Assembly: GCF_019669905.1 (NCBI RefSeq)
Contig: NZ_AP019777.1
Span: 3,534,001-3,598,000 of the forward strand
Source: Methylomonas koyamae
GTDB taxonomy: Bacteria > Pseudomonadota > Gammaproteobacteria > Methylococcales > Methylomonadaceae
DNA: 64,000 nt
Reading direction: 5' to 3'
Both the position numbers and the translations under genes were made by a program. Position 1 is the first letter of the stretch; each line of letters begins with the position of its first letter. Under the pieces are notes generated by a model. That model was not told where the DNA came from. It did no database searches and worked only from the letters and a program-made list of their open reading frames with translations. Below, one piece after another: positions 23,871 through 34,504 of this stretch.

Positions 23871-23967
23871 ATGCCCGACAGATTTCCTCTCCCGCTCAAA
23901 CTTGGCGGTCTACCGGGAGAAAGCGGCGCCAATAAAACAGCCGCCTCGTATCCGAACCCAATGTCAG

Positions 23968-23998
23968 GTCGTGCTCGCTGCAGCGCAGCGAGCACGAC
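23968..23998. terminator. 13-bp perfect hairpin downstream of the oxidoreductase gene
   Basis: GTCGTGCTCGCTG (23968-23980) pairs with CAGCGAGCACGAC (23986-23998) around CAGCG. It lies 9 bases past the stop of the minus-strand gene at 24008. It has no T-run, so it may be an RNA-stabilising 3' hairpin or a dispersed palindromic repeat. Confidence 0.5.
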
Positions 23999-24007
23999 AC
24001 ATCACCG

Positions 24008-27000
24008 TCATACCAACACCCGCTCGACGCCGCCCTGGGTCACCTGCTCGACATATTCCGGCATCCAGTTTTCGCCCAGCACGTGTTTGGCGATTTCGAC
24101 GACGATGTAATCGACTTCCAGCGTTTCCACTTCGTCCTGAAAACGTTGCAAACCCTGCATGCAGGACGGGCACGAGGTCAGCATTTTTACCGGGCCGGCG
24201 TAACCGTCACCGCGCAATTTGGCGGCATCCTTTTGTAGCTCCTCGGCTTTTCGAAACCGGATCTGCGTCGAAATATCCGGCCGCGCCACCGCCAGCGTCC
24301 CCGATTCGCCGCAGCAACGCTCCGACTTGCTAACCGGTGCGCCAAGCAATTGGTTTACCACTTTAACGCCGTCCTGCTGTTTGAATGGACTGTGGCAAGG
24401 ATCGTGGTACAAATAGCGCGCGCCATTCACGCCATCCAATTTCACGCCTTTTTCCAACAAATATTCGTGAATGTCGATCAAGCGGCAGCCTGGGAAAATC
24501 TTGTCGAATTCGTAATCCTGCAACTGGTCCTGGCAGGTACCGCAACTGACCACGACAGTCTTGATGTCCAGATAATTCAAGGTGTTCGCCACCCGGTGAA
24601 ACAATACCCGGTTATCGGTGGTTATTTTCTGCGCCTTGTCGAATTGGCCGCCTGCCCGCTGCGGATAACCGCAGCACAAATAGCCCGGCGGCAATACCGT
24701 TTGCACCCCGATCTCGTACAGCATCGCCTGAGTCGCCAGACCGACTTGGGAAAACAAGCGCTCGGAACCGCACCCCGGAAAATAAAACACCGCTTCGGAA
24801 TCGGCTTTGGTCTTCTGGTGGTTGCGGATAATCGGCACGATTTGGTTATCCTCGATATCCAACAGCGCCCGTGCAGTCTTGTTCGGCAATTCTCCAGGCA
24901 TTTTCCGGTTCATGAAATGAATCACCTGCTCCCGCATCGGCGGCTTACCGACCGTCGCCGGCGGCTGCGCAATCTGCGCCCTGCCCCAATGTTTCAAAAA
25001 GCGATTGCCGATGCGTTGCGCCTTGTAGGTCCAGTCGATCATCGCCTTGCGCATGGCTTTGACGTTACCCGGCTTGGACGCGGTCAAAAAGGCCAGCGCC
25101 ATGGTTTTGGCCGGGTTGAAGCTCTGTTTGCCCATTTTGCGCAGCAAATTGCGCATATTCATCGATACGTCGCCGAAGTCGATATCGACCGGACACGGAT
25201 TGAAACACTTATGGCACACCGTGCAATGGTCGGCGACATCCTCGAACTCTTTCCAGTGGGTAATCGAAATACCGCGCCGGGTTTGCTCCTCGTACAAAAA
25301 GGCCTCGATCAATAACGACGTCGCCAGAATCTTGTTGCGCGGCGAATACAGCAAATTCGCCGGCGGCACATGGGTAGCGCAGACGGGTTTGCATTTGCCG
25401 CAGCGCAGGCAGTCTTTCACCGATTCCGAAATCGCGCCGATATCGCTTTGTTGCATGATCAGCGACTCATAGCCCATCAGACTGAACGAAGTGGTATAGG
25501 CCGAGCGTAAATCGGCGCCGGGCATCAGTTTGCCGCGATTGAAACGGCCTTCCGGATCGATCCGGTTTTTATAGGCGTGAAAATCGGCCAGTTCGGCCTC
25601 GCTGAGGAACTCGTATTTGGTGATGCCGATACCGTGCTCGCCGGAAATCGCCCCACCCAAGGCCCGCGCCAATTCCATAATCCGCGCCACCGCCGCATTG
25701 GCTTCCTGCAGCATTTCATAATGGTCGGAATTGACCGGCAGATTGGTATGCACATTGCCGTCGCCGGCATGCATGTGCAAGGCCACGAACACCCGGCCGC
25801 GCAGGATTTCCTTATGTACCGCTTCGATACGCTCGATAATGGGCCGGAAATTGTCCCCTTCGAAGATTTCCTGCAAACGCGGCAATAGCTCCAGCTTCCA
25901 GGACACTCGTATCGAGTAATCCTGCAAACGATGAAACAAGGTTGGTTGCGCAGCGCGATTGGTCAGTTCGCCTGCCAGAACGCCGTAGTTGGCGAACTGC
26001 GGCTCGGCCTGCGCCAACGGCAAATCGAGATTATCGTAAAGCCAGGCCCAGCGCGCCTGCACCGCCGCGACGGTCTCCAACGCCTGACCCTGTCGCTCGC
26101 CGAGCAGTTCTTGGCGATTGACGCCGTCCTCGTAAGCGCGCAACGGCAATTCGCCACTGAAGAATTCCGCCAAAGCCGAGCATAGGCGCAACTTGTTACG
26201 AATCGACAATTCGATATTGATGCGCTCGATGCCGTCGCAATAATCGCCCATGCGCGGTAACGGAATCACCACGTCTTCGTTGATCTTGAAGGCGTTGGTG
26301 TGTTTGGCGATTGCCGCGGTCCGGGCCCGGTCCAGCCAGAACTTTTTGCGGGTCTCGGCCGACACGGCGATAAAACCTTCCGCCCCGCGCGCATTGCACA
26401 AACGCACCACTTCCGAAGCGGCCAGCGCCACCTGGTTCTCGTCGTCGCCAACAATATCGCCGATCAATACCATCTTCGGCCGGCCGTGGCGCTTGGCCTT
26501 GGTGGCGTAGCCGACCGCCTTGACGTAGCGTTCGTCCAGATGCTCCAAGCCGGCCAACATCACCCGTTGCGCGCCGTCTTTCGGCAAGCTCTCCAAATAA
26601 TCTCGAATCTCGACGATGGCCGGCACCGCTTCGCGCACCTGGCCGAAAAACTCCAGACAAAAGGTGCGGGTCACCGGCGGCATTTCGTGCAAAATCCAGC
26701 GTGCCGAGGTGATGATGCCATCGCAACCTTCTTTCTGCACGCCGGGCAAACCGCCCAAAAACTTGTCGGTGACGTCCTTGCCCAACCCGGTTTTGCGGAA
26801 AAAACTGCCGGAAATTTCCAAATCTTCTTCGCCCAGCAACTGCTTGCCGCTGGCGTCGAAACGCTTCAACACAAATTTAGCGGTTTCCTGCTCGTGGATC
26901 TTGCCCAGATTATGCTGCAACCGTTCGATTTCCAGCCAGTTGCCGTCCGGCGTCACCATGCGCCAGGAGGCTAGATTGTCCAGCGCGGTGCCCCACAGCA

Positions 27001-27919
27001 CCGCTTTCTTGCCGCCGGCGTTCATCGCGATATTGCCGCCGATGCAAGAGGCATCGGCCGAGGTCGGATCGCAGGCGAATACCAAACCGGCCTGCTCGGC
27101 CGCATCCATCACCCGCCGGGTGACGACGCCGGCGCCGGTGTGGATCGTAGCGTAGGATTTATCGACGCCGGGCAACAAAGTCTGACGATCCACCTGGCCC
27201 ATCGCCAGCAATTTTTCGGTGTTGATCACCGCCGAGTAGGCATGCAGCGGTACCGCACCGCCGGTGTAACCGGTACCGCCGCCGCGCGGAATGATGGTCA
27301 AACCCAGATCGATACAGCCGCGTACCAGATGGCCGACTTCGTCTTCCGAACAGGGATACAGCACGACGAAGGGATATTCCACCCGCCAGTCGGTGGCGTC
27401 GGTGACATGGCTGACCCGGGCGAAGCCGTCGAAGCTGATATTGTCTTTACGGGTGTACTGCGACAACAGCGTCATGACACTGCGCCGCAATTGGGCGGTA
27501 CGTTCGAAATGAGCTTCGAATTCGTCTACGGCCCGATGCGCGGCGAGGATTAATTTGGCGACGCGTTCGGCGCGGTCGGCATTTTGGTTTTCGGCTTCGG
27601 CGTGCCTGGCTTCCATTTGCCGCAAACGGTGGCGTAAAGCTTGCAACAAGGCTCGGCGGCGCTTAGCGTTATCGAGCAGGTCGTCTTCCAGATAGGGATT
27701 GCGCCGCACCGCCCAGATGTCGCCCAACACTTCGTAAAGCATCCGCGCTGAGCGCCCGGTGACCCGCTCCTCGCGCAACACATCCAGGATCGCCCACATG
27801 TCTTCGCCCAACAGGCGAATCACAATTTCGCGGTCGGAGAACGAGGTGTAGTTGTAGGGAATTTCCCGCACGCGGGCGGGGGTTGAATCAAGCGAAGCGG
27901 GAAATAATGGAGAAGCCAC
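24008..27919 (-). CDS. FAD-linked oxidase/Fe-S oxidoreductase fusion (DUF3683, D-lactate/glycolate dehydrogenase-like)
   Basis: A 1,303-residue respiratory-type dehydrogenase. An N-terminal DUF3683 domain ([20 protein letters not shown]) leads to a GlcD-like FAD_binding_4 domain (about 186-330, [15 protein letters not shown]) and an FAD oxidase C-terminal domain (about 500-790, including [12 protein letters not shown]). Two ferredoxin-like cysteine motifs follow ([11 protein letters not shown] about 834; [12 protein letters not shown] about 897), then two CCG-type domains ([10 protein letters not shown] about 1076; [13 protein letters not shown] about 1200). It likely oxidises a 2-hydroxy acid and passes electrons to quinone; the substrate is not determined. 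The frame opens at GTG 27919 without a clear ribosome site, so the exact start is uncertain. Confidence 0.88.
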   Translation of the reverse strand: MASPLFPASLDSTPARVREIPYNYTSFSDREIVIRLLGEDMWAILDVLREERVTGRSARMLYEVLGDIWAVRRNPYLEDDLLDNAKRRRALLQALRHRLRQMEARHAEAENQNADRAERVAKLILAAHRAVDEFEAHFERTAQLRRSVMTLLSQYTRKDNISFDGFARVSHVTDATDWRVEYPFVVLYPCSEDEVGHLVRGCIDLGLTIIPRGGGTGYTGGAVPLHAYSAVINTEKLLAMGQVDRQTLLPGVDKSYATIHTGAGVVTRRVMDAAEQAGLVFACDPTSADASCIGGNIAMNAGGKKAVLWGTALDNLASWRMVTPDGNWLEIERLQHNLGKIHEQETAKFVLKRFDASGKQLLGEEDLEISGSFFRKTGLGKDVTDKFLGGLPGVQKEGCDGIITSARWILHEMPPVTRTFCLEFFGQVREAVPAIVEIRDYLESLPKDGAQRVMLAGLEHLDERYVKAVGYATKAKRHGRPKMVLIGDIVGDDENQVALAASEVVRLCNARGAEGFIAVSAETRKKFWLDRARTAAIAKHTNAFKINEDVVIPLPRMGDYCDGIERINIELSIRNKLRLCSALAEFFSGELPLRAYEDGVNRQELLGERQGQALETVAAVQARWAWLYDNLDLPLAQAEPQFANYGVLAGELTNRAAQPTLFHRLQDYSIRVSWKLELLPRLQEIFEGDNFRPIIERIEAVHKEILRGRVFVALHMHAGDGNVHTNLPVNSDHYEMLQEANAAVARIMELARALGGAISGEHGIGITKYEFLSEAELADFHAYKNRIDPEGRFNRGKLMPGADLRSAYTTSFSLMGYESLIMQQSDIGAISESVKDCLRCGKCKPVCATHVPPANLLYSPRNKILATSLLIEAFLYEEQTRRGISITHWKEFEDVADHCTVCHKCFNPCPVDIDFGDVSMNMRNLLRKMGKQSFNPAKTMALAFLTASKPGNVKAMRKAMIDWTYKAQRIGNRFLKHWGRAQIAQPPATVGKPPMREQVIHFMNRKMPGELPNKTARALLDIEDNQIVPIIRNHQKTKADSEAVFYFPGCGSERLFSQVGLATQAMLYEIGVQTVLPPGYLCCGYPQRAGGQFDKAQKITTDNRVLFHRVANTLNYLDIKTVVVSCGTCQDQLQDYEFDKIFPGCRLIDIHEYLLEKGVKLDGVNGARYLYHDPCHSPFKQQDGVKVVNQLLGAPVSKSERCCGESGTLAVARPDISTQIRFRKAEELQKDAAKLRGDGYAGPVKMLTSCPSCMQGLQRFQDEVETLEVDYIVVEIAKHVLGENWMPEYVEQVTQGGVERVLV

Positions 27920-28117
27920 AGGATTTCGGCGAACGGAAAGTCAGAATCCACCGAATTTTAACACGGCACCCAACCGGGCCGACCGAAAAATCGCCGCGCA
28001 AACCGCGGAATATCTGGGGTTTATCGGCCGCCACCACTCGATAATGCGGCCTAACCGTTGCCACCGGACAACCGGTGCGCCGTTCGCCGGCGCCCGATCG
28101 TCCCGGTAGCGGCGACT

Positions 28118-29353
28118 TTAAAATTCCAAACGGCCGCCCAGCATCAAACGGTTACTTTCCACATGCCGATAACTTTGCAATGTCTCGTAAGCCAGGAAGG
28201 CCGAGACGCCGCCCGGCAACACCGTGGATACTTCGGCGCCGAAGGTGTAGTAATCCCGAGTCGGGGCGTCGTTGACCAAACTAAAGGTGGAGCCGCTACC
28301 GTCCGCAATAAAACTGCCGGTCACGCTGCGCCGACCGTCAAGAAATTGGTGGTGCCACTCGCCGCGCAATTGCGGAATTAAAACGCCCCACGGAAAACTG
28401 AAGGTGTAAGCGGTTTGCACGCCCACCGTGGAAATCAGCGATTCGATATTCTGCTTACCGAATCGAACCGCGGCGACACTCCCGGATTCGGCGTAGCCGT
28501 CGATGTTCAAAGCGGTATATTCGCCCCGCGCATAAGGCGCAATGCTCAACGCCTTATGGTGCCAGTCGTAGCCGCCACCCCAACTGAACGAATATTGGTC
28601 AGCATTCGGCTTGGCTTTGGCCACCGACGATACGCCGCCCAACGTGATATTACGGGTGGTTTCGAATTCATGGCCGCCATACGAAGCCGTTGCATCTAAA
28701 TGAAAGGCCTCGGTCACGAAGTAAGAGGTATACAGCATACCGGTATAACTATCGCCCAACGTTTCGCCGCGGCCGGCGTTGAACGCGGCGTTACTATGGC
28801 GGTAGTTGAAGACTGCGCCGCTGACCCAACTGTCACTAATCCGGTAATCGACGCCGGCCATGAAATTATGGTTGTCGTATTTAAAACCGGCCACGTTAAG
28901 CCCGGTATTGTCGTACGCACCGAAGCCGCTATCGACCTTGGTCCAAAAATTCAACGGCGGAAAATCGGCGTCGCCGCTGCCAGCGCCTAATCTCGAGGTT
29001 TGATTGTTGCTGTAATAGTCGTAAGGCACCGGATTACGGCCGCCGTCCAACCGCGTGATCGAGTTGCCCAGACCCAGGACTTGATCCGGCGTCAGGCTCT
29101 GGATGTCGGAAAAACTGGCTTGGCAAACCGCCGGTGAATCGCTTTCCAAATCCGAGTAATACGACGAACACGAACCGATTGCCGCATCCACCGATCGTTG
29201 ATTAGGATTCAGATTATTCAGCGGCGCGGGCGCCCCGTTGGCTTGAACCGAAGACAAAGCCAACACAGCCATTCCGGCCGCAATCGGCAAATGCCGCTTT
29301 ACCGCCGGCCCAAGCGGAACTGCAGCTTCCGCTTTCGAAATCGAATAACGCAT
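28118..29353 (-). CDS. Autotransporter-type outer membrane beta-barrel protein
   Basis: The 411 residues start at ATG 29353, where GGAG lies 7 bases upstream; a frame opening at 29383 is less likely. A signal peptide (HLPIAAGMAVLALSSVQANG) precedes a short passenger with an SCSSYYSDLES...VCQASF cysteine pair. A C-terminal autotransporter barrel of about 270 residues (WTKVDSGFGAYDNTGLNVAG onward) follows, ending LMLGGRLEF with the terminal phenylalanine needed for barrel insertion. The passenger is too short for a classical adhesin or protease. The gene appears to be transcribed alone. Confidence 0.85.
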   Translation of the reverse strand: MRYSISKAEAAVPLGPAVKRHLPIAAGMAVLALSSVQANGAPAPLNNLNPNQRSVDAAIGSCSSYYSDLESDSPAVCQASFSDIQSLTPDQVLGLGNSITRLDGGRNPVPYDYYSNNQTSRLGAGSGDADFPPLNFWTKVDSGFGAYDNTGLNVAGFKYDNHNFMAGVDYRISDSWVSGAVFNYRHSNAAFNAGRGETLGDSYTGMLYTSYFVTEAFHLDATASYGGHEFETTRNITLGGVSSVAKAKPNADQYSFSWGGGYDWHHKALSIAPYARGEYTALNIDGYAESGSVAAVRFGKQNIESLISTVGVQTAYTFSFPWGVLIPQLRGEWHHQFLDGRRSVTGSFIADGSGSTFSLVNDAPTRDYYTFGAEVSTVLPGGVSAFLAYETLQSYRHVESNRLMLGGRLEF

Positions 29354-29498
29354 AATATTCTCCAATGAATTCATAACACACATCTTAACACTGTAGCCGG
29401 CGCTACCGCAAAATTGCTACCAAGCAATTACCCAGCAAAATCAGACAAATAACCAAAATTCACAACTCAATCTATCAACATAATCCGGCCGCCGCCAT

Positions 29499-31199
29499 TC
29501 AATTGAACCGAAGTTTTTCCTGCAAACTCAGCAGGCCTTTATGCGCCGGGTTGACCTCCAAGCCCTCCTGAACTCTCTTCAGGGCTTCGGAACGGTCGCT
29601 CTTTTCGTAAAACTCCCAGGCTTGTTGTTCCAGGGTATCGGCGATCTTGTTCAAACCGGCAATCGCCGCTTTATTGTACGGATCGATCTTCAACACCTCC
29701 TGGTAAGCCCAAAAGGCGTTGCTACCGGTCGGCGCAGTCAAATAGCCCACGTCGAAATGAATCTCGGCCAGTTCCAACAGGTCCTTGATCTTTTGCAGTT
29801 GTTCCGCGGTCAGGCTCGGCACCACCTTGGGCGGTTCGGCCACTGCCGTCTTCTCGGTCAACGTCCAATAGACGTTGACGCCGATCGAACAAACGATAAT
29901 CAAGGCGCTGGCCCACAGGCCGTAATACACCGACGAACGCGGGCCGATAGACGCGACGAATTCGTCGATACTGGCGCTGCGGTTTTCCTGCTTGAACGCC
30001 AGACCTTTTTGCAAGCCCTTCCACTGCCGGCGCGACAATTTCGGAATCGGCTTCGGCTGCAAATTCAGTTCCCTGGCTTTTTCGGCGGACAAGCGGCCGA
30101 ACGGATGCTTACCGGATAACAACTCGTAGGCGATACAAGCCAATGCATAGATATCGTCGCGCGGATCCGGCGCGCTGTGCTGCAATTGCTCCAGACTGGC
30201 GTAGGCTGGCGTCATCGCCCCCAAATCGCGGGCATTGAACACAGTCGCGTCGTGGCCGTCTTTCTCGCCGCGGCCGATGGCGCAGGCAATGCCGAAATCC
30301 AGCACTCGGATTTCGCCGTCGTCGCTGACGAAAACATTGCCGGGTTTGAAATCGGAATGGACGATATTTTTGCTATGCGCATGCCCCAGGGCTTCGGCCA
30401 TGGCATGGATGATAGGCCAGGCTTTTTTGAACGGCAGACCGGTTTCGGCGTGGTCGCGGATCAAATGGCTCAACGGCCGGCCTTGTAGATATTCCATCGA
30501 CATGAAGACGTAGCCGCCGTCCCGGTCGAAGTCGTAAACTTTGATGATATTGGGGTGGGAAAGGGTTTGCGCCCGCTTGGTTTCGCGTTGCAGCCCGACC
30601 AGCGCCATCGGATTGAACTGAAAATCCTGGTTCAACACTTTCAAAGCCACGAACGGGTCTTTATCCGCTGCCTCGACTTTGCGCAAGTCGGTAGCCTTGA
30701 ACACCATGCCCATACCGCCGACGCCGAGCAGTTCCTCCAGCACAAAGCGGTTTTTCAAGGTACAGCCGACCGTCAGCTCCGCTTGCGGTTGGCTCGGGTC
30801 CAAACCTTGTAACAGGGATTCGGTGGTCATGGTCGGCGCCTGGGTTTGCAGCGAGGTCGGCTCGGCTGCAATCGGGGCCGCCGAAGGCCCTGGCACGACC
30901 TCTGTCGCCTCGTCGGCCGACGCGGGCCGCGGCGCCAGTAACGTTTCGTCGTCGCCGCCCGCCGATAGCGGTGAAACCGGCGCAACCGCCAAACGGGTTT
31001 GGTCCTGCAAGGCCGCCTGCAACGCGAAATAGCGCTCGGCCGCCAAGCCGCCGCCACGGTATGCCGCCTCCAAATGTTGCAACGCTGCCGCCACTTCCGC
31101 GGCCGATTGCCCGCCGGCAGCGCGGGCCGCCGCCAATAACTCGTCGAATGAAATTTGCGATTGCCGGAACGCGTTTAATGCGCTATCAAATGCTGCCAT
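29499..31199 (-). CDS. Membrane-anchored Ser/Thr protein kinase (PknB/Hanks type)
   Basis: The 566 residues start at ATG 31199 (GGA 8 bases upstream). Residues 1-150 are a helical N-terminus and Pro/Ala-rich linker. The kinase domain (about 150-405) has a glycine loop GVGGMGMVF (from 159), K187 (VALKVL), the catalytic loop HSDFKPGNV (D283, N288; S replaces the usual R of HRD, so activation-loop phosphorylation may not be needed) and DFG (301-303). One membrane helix follows (about 426-445, LWASALIIVCSIGVNVYW). The periplasmic C-terminus has TPR-like helices (YQEVLKIDPYNKAAIAGLNK; VQEGLEVNPAHKGLLSLQEK). It is divergent from the hydrolase/caspase genes, and they may form one signalling set. Confidence 0.92.
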   Translation of the reverse strand: MAAFDSALNAFRQSQISFDELLAAARAAGGQSAAEVAAALQHLEAAYRGGGLAAERYFALQAALQDQTRLAVAPVSPLSAGGDDETLLAPRPASADEATEVVPGPSAAPIAAEPTSLQTQAPTMTTESLLQGLDPSQPQAELTVGCTLKNRFVLEELLGVGGMGMVFKATDLRKVEAADKDPFVALKVLNQDFQFNPMALVGLQRETKRAQTLSHPNIIKVYDFDRDGGYVFMSMEYLQGRPLSHLIRDHAETGLPFKKAWPIIHAMAEALGHAHSKNIVHSDFKPGNVFVSDDGEIRVLDFGIACAIGRGEKDGHDATVFNARDLGAMTPAYASLEQLQHSAPDPRDDIYALACIAYELLSGKHPFGRLSAEKARELNLQPKPIPKLSRRQWKGLQKGLAFKQENRSASIDEFVASIGPRSSVYYGLWASALIIVCSIGVNVYWTLTEKTAVAEPPKVVPSLTAEQLQKIKDLLELAEIHFDVGYLTAPTGSNAFWAYQEVLKIDPYNKAAIAGLNKIADTLEQQAWEFYEKSDRSEALKRVQEGLEVNPAHKGLLSLQEKLRFN

Positions 31200-31304
31200 G
31201 ATCAATCCAAAACCAAATTGTCCAAGGATTTTAGCCGAAGACCTGGTTTTGTGTCGCCGCCGCTACGGACAACCGCCCGATTCCGGCCAAGGCAGCGCGC
31301 AAAT

Positions 31305-32123
31305 ATGCTGAAACCACGTGCCCATCGGTATTCGTTACTGGTATGGCTGACGCTGGCGCCAATGCTGCCGGGCTGCGTTTCCCCGGTCGCCAAACTGCAT
31401 CAACAAGCTAGTGACTTCGGTTTCGTCGGGCTGGACCTCAGCGGCGGCGGTTATATGATGCGCGGCTTCCTCAATCAGCCGGCCCCGGCCGCAGCACGGC
31501 TACACGTTTACTTGGAAGGCGACGGCCGGCCGTGGGAGCGCGGCGTGATTCCCGCCGCCGAGCCGACCACGCGGGACTCGGTGATATTGCCGTTGATGGC
31601 CGCCGATCCGGCGCCCAGCCTGTATTTGGGCCGGCCTTGCTATAACGGCCACGCCGAAGACCCCGGTTGCACCCCGGAACTGTGGACCGGCAGCCGCTAC
31701 GGCGAAAACGTCGTCGCCAGCATGGCACAGGCGTTACAACGCTTTATCGAGCGGAACGGTTACCGCGAACTGGTATTGATCGGCCACAGCGGCGGCGGCA
31801 CGCTGGCCCTGCTGCTGGCGGAAAGATTGCCGCAAACCGCTGCCGTCGTGACCTTGGCCGGCAACTACGACATCGAGCGCTGGACCGCTTACCACGGCTA
31901 CCAGCCGCTGCAAGGCTCGCTCAATCCGGCGTTACGGCCGCCGGGCCGGGTGCCGGAGTGGCACTTGCTCGGCGAGCGCGACCCGATCATCCCGCCGGCA
32001 TTGTTCGAACCGGCTTTAAGCGCCCGCCCGCACGCCGGCGTGATTCGGGTCGATGCCGACCACAGCCGCGGCTGGCAGGCGATCTGGCCGGAAATATTGC
32101 AGCGCTTGCACAGCGTGAGATAA
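31305..32123 (+). CDS. Alpha/beta-hydrolase lipoprotein
   Basis: The 272 residues start at ATG 31305, chosen because a lipoprotein signal follows (LVWLTLAPMLPGC with lipobox LPGC). The hydrolase core shows the oxyanion region YLEGDGRPW, the nucleophile elbow GHSGGG (serine), an aspartate region (HLLGERDPIIPP) and the histidine near DADHSRGW. The substrate is unknown; secreted esterase or thioesterase-like activity is likely. It faces the kinase gene across about 105 bases and precedes the caspase-like gene by 72 bases on the same strand. Confidence 0.8.
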   Translation: MLKPRAHRYSLLVWLTLAPMLPGCVSPVAKLHQQASDFGFVGLDLSGGGYMMRGFLNQPAPAAARLHVYLEGDGRPWERGVIPAAEPTTRDSVILPLMAADPAPSLYLGRPCYNGHAEDPGCTPELWTGSRYGENVVASMAQALQRFIERNGYRELVLIGHSGGGTLALLLAERLPQTAAVVTLAGNYDIERWTAYHGYQPLQGSLNPALRPPGRVPEWHLLGERDPIIPPALFEPALSARPHAGVIRVDADHSRGWQAIWPEILQRLHSVR

Positions 32124-32195
32124 GCGCTATTGCGGCCCGGCGGTTTTCTGCTATCGTTGCCGGCCTAACCCTTCACAGCAAAAAGGCGGCTCGTT

Positions 32196-34448
32196 ATGGC
32201 TCAGAAGATGTATCAAAATCGTACGCTCGCTCTGGCGATCGGCAGCATACTCATGGCGGCTTGCGCCCGCGACGTCAGCCAAGAAGAAATGGCCAAGGCC
32301 ACCGAAGGCTACATCGTAGCCGATACCAATAAACTGTTTGTGGTCGATTGCCTGCTGCCCGGCCAGGTACGCAAACTCGGCTCGCAAATGACCTATCTCA
32401 GCGCCCGCCGACCGATTCGCACCACCGCGGCGGATTGCGAAGTCCGCGGCGGCGAATATGTCGCCTACGACCGTGCCAATTACGCCAGCGCCTTGAACAT
32501 CTGGCTGCCGAAAGCCCAGGAAGGCGACGCCTCGGCGCAATTGACCGTCGGCGAAATTTTCGAGAAAGGTCTGGGTACGCAAGCCGACTACAAGGCCGCC
32601 GCACAGTGGTACGAAAAAGCCGCCCAGCAAGGCAATGCCCAGGCGCAATTGAACCTGGGCCATCTCTACGAAAAAGGCCTCGGCGTCGCCCAGGACAAGG
32701 AAGCCGCGTTGCGTTGGTACCGCAAATCGGCCGGCCTGGAAGACGCCGGCATCCAATTCGCCCCGGCGGTCAATGCCCAGGAACTGGAGACGCTGCGCGG
32801 CGAAGTCGCCGAATCGCGCCGCGAAGCCGAACAACTGCGCGAGCAATTGCAAAACACCCGCCAACAAACTCTGGACCAACAGGAAAGCCTGCGTAAGGCC
32901 CAAAGCGAATTGGAAGCCTTGCGCAACAAGCTGCAGCAACAAAAATCCACCGCGCCGGGCAATTCCAGCGACATCGAAATGCTGGAAAAACAATTGCGCG
33001 AAAAAGAGTCGCAACTCAAAGAACAACAGGCCAAACTCGGCACGTTGACCCAAACCTTGAGTCAGGAGCGGCAACGCATGAAGCGCGAGCTGGAAACAGC
33101 CCGCCAAGAGGCTCCCGCCGCCAAAGCCCTTGATAGCAAGGCCAACGAACTGGAAAGCCGGCTGAACGAAAAAATCGAGACTTTCCAAAAACAATCGGCC
33201 GAATTGACCGCTTGGCTGACTTCGCCCGACAAACTCGACCGTAGCCAGATCGACAGTCGCAAACAAGCATTGCAACAGCAAGCCAAGGAAATCGCCGCGC
33301 TGAAAGAAAAACTGGAACAATCGCGCAGTACGCTGCTGGCTTCCGGCGCCGGGCCGAACATCGAGTTGATCGAACCGGCCGTGACCGTCACCCGCGGCAT
33401 CCCCAGCATCCAATTCGCCGTCGGCGAAAGCAGCAAACGCATCATCGGCAAAATCGACGCCAGCACCGGCCTCAGCCGCTTGTTGCTGAACGACAAACCG
33501 GTCAAAGTCGACGCCAACGGCCGCTTCGAAACCGACGTCAGCCTGCAGGGCGACGAGACGGTGGTCCGTATCAGCGCGACCGACAAGCGCAACCAACGCA
33601 GCGACCTCAGTCTGCGCCTGCTGGCAGCCAGCAGCGGGATTGCGGCCGAACCGTTTCCGAGCGGCAACGGCAGCGGCGGCGATCTGAAACGCAGCGGCGA
33701 TATCCAGTTCGGCAAGTTTTACGCCATCATCATCGGCAACAACGACTACGGCGCCTACCCGGCGCTGAAAACGCCGATGGCCGACGCCAAGAGTCTGGAA
33801 CTACTGTTACGCGAGCGTTACGGCTTTAAAACCAAACTGCTGCTGAACGCCAACCGCCACGCGATCATGTCGGCGCTGAACGAGCTGAACCAAAAATTGA
33901 CCGAGCAGGACAATGTGCTGATTTATTACGCCGGCCACGGCGAAATCGACAAGCGCAGCCAAACCGCCTATTGGCTGCCGGTCGATTCCGAAACCGGCAA
34001 CAGCGCCAACTGGATTTCCAGCCAAAGCATCACCGAGTTTTTGAGCATCATGCCGGCCAAGCACATCATGGTGGTGGCCGATTCCTGTTATTCCGGCGCC
34101 TTGACCGGGTCCGCGGTGGCCAAATTGCCCGAGGGCATGGACGACGCCAAACGCGAGCGTTGGTTGAAAGCGATGAACAGCCGCAAGGCCCGCACCGTGT
34201 TGACCTCGGGCGGAGTCAAACCGGTTATGGACCAGGGCGGCGGCGAGCATTCGGTGTTTGCCAATGCGTTTTTGAAGGTGTTGCGCAGCAACAAACGCAT
34301 TATCGAGGATTACGATATTTTCAGAGACGTGGCGAATCAGGTGCAGGCGTCGGCGGCGCGCGGCGGCTTCGAACAAAAACCGCAATATGCGCCGTTACAA
34401 CATGCCGGGCATGAAGGTAGCCCGTTCTTTTTCGTACCGGAGGTTTGA
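32196..34448 (+). CDS. Sel1-repeat, coiled-coil, caspase-like (peptidase C14) protein
   Basis: The 750 residues start with a lipoprotein-like signal (LALAIGSILMAAC). Two Sel1 repeats (about 110-185, AQLTVGEIFEKGLGTQADYK; AQLNLGHLYEKGLGVAQDKE) lead to a long coiled coil (about 190-375), a beta-rich domain (about 390-480) and a caspase-fold peptidase (about 505-750). The catalytic dyad is present: H581 in YYAGHGE and C631 in DSCYSG. Such proteins cleave after basic or acidic residues depending on subtype; the specificity is not visible. Export to the periplasm is suggested by the signal. The Ser/Thr kinase is the closest other signalling gene. Confidence 0.9.
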   Translation: MAQKMYQNRTLALAIGSILMAACARDVSQEEMAKATEGYIVADTNKLFVVDCLLPGQVRKLGSQMTYLSARRPIRTTAADCEVRGGEYVAYDRANYASALNIWLPKAQEGDASAQLTVGEIFEKGLGTQADYKAAAQWYEKAAQQGNAQAQLNLGHLYEKGLGVAQDKEAALRWYRKSAGLEDAGIQFAPAVNAQELETLRGEVAESRREAEQLREQLQNTRQQTLDQQESLRKAQSELEALRNKLQQQKSTAPGNSSDIEMLEKQLREKESQLKEQQAKLGTLTQTLSQERQRMKRELETARQEAPAAKALDSKANELESRLNEKIETFQKQSAELTAWLTSPDKLDRSQIDSRKQALQQQAKEIAALKEKLEQSRSTLLASGAGPNIELIEPAVTVTRGIPSIQFAVGESSKRIIGKIDASTGLSRLLLNDKPVKVDANGRFETDVSLQGDETVVRISATDKRNQRSDLSLRLLAASSGIAAEPFPSGNGSGGDLKRSGDIQFGKFYAIIIGNNDYGAYPALKTPMADAKSLELLLRERYGFKTKLLLNANRHAIMSALNELNQKLTEQDNVLIYYAGHGEIDKRSQTAYWLPVDSETGNSANWISSQSITEFLSIMPAKHIMVVADSCYSGALTGSAVAKLPEGMDDAKRERWLKAMNSRKARTVLTSGGVKPVMDQGGGEHSVFANAFLKVLRSNKRIIEDYDIFRDVANQVQASAARGGFEQKPQYAPLQHAGHEGSPFFFVPEV

Positions 34449-34504
34449 TCCCGCCGAAGCGGGCCGGGCCACTAAAGCCCGGCCGGAACGGATGTTTTAA
34501 ACGC

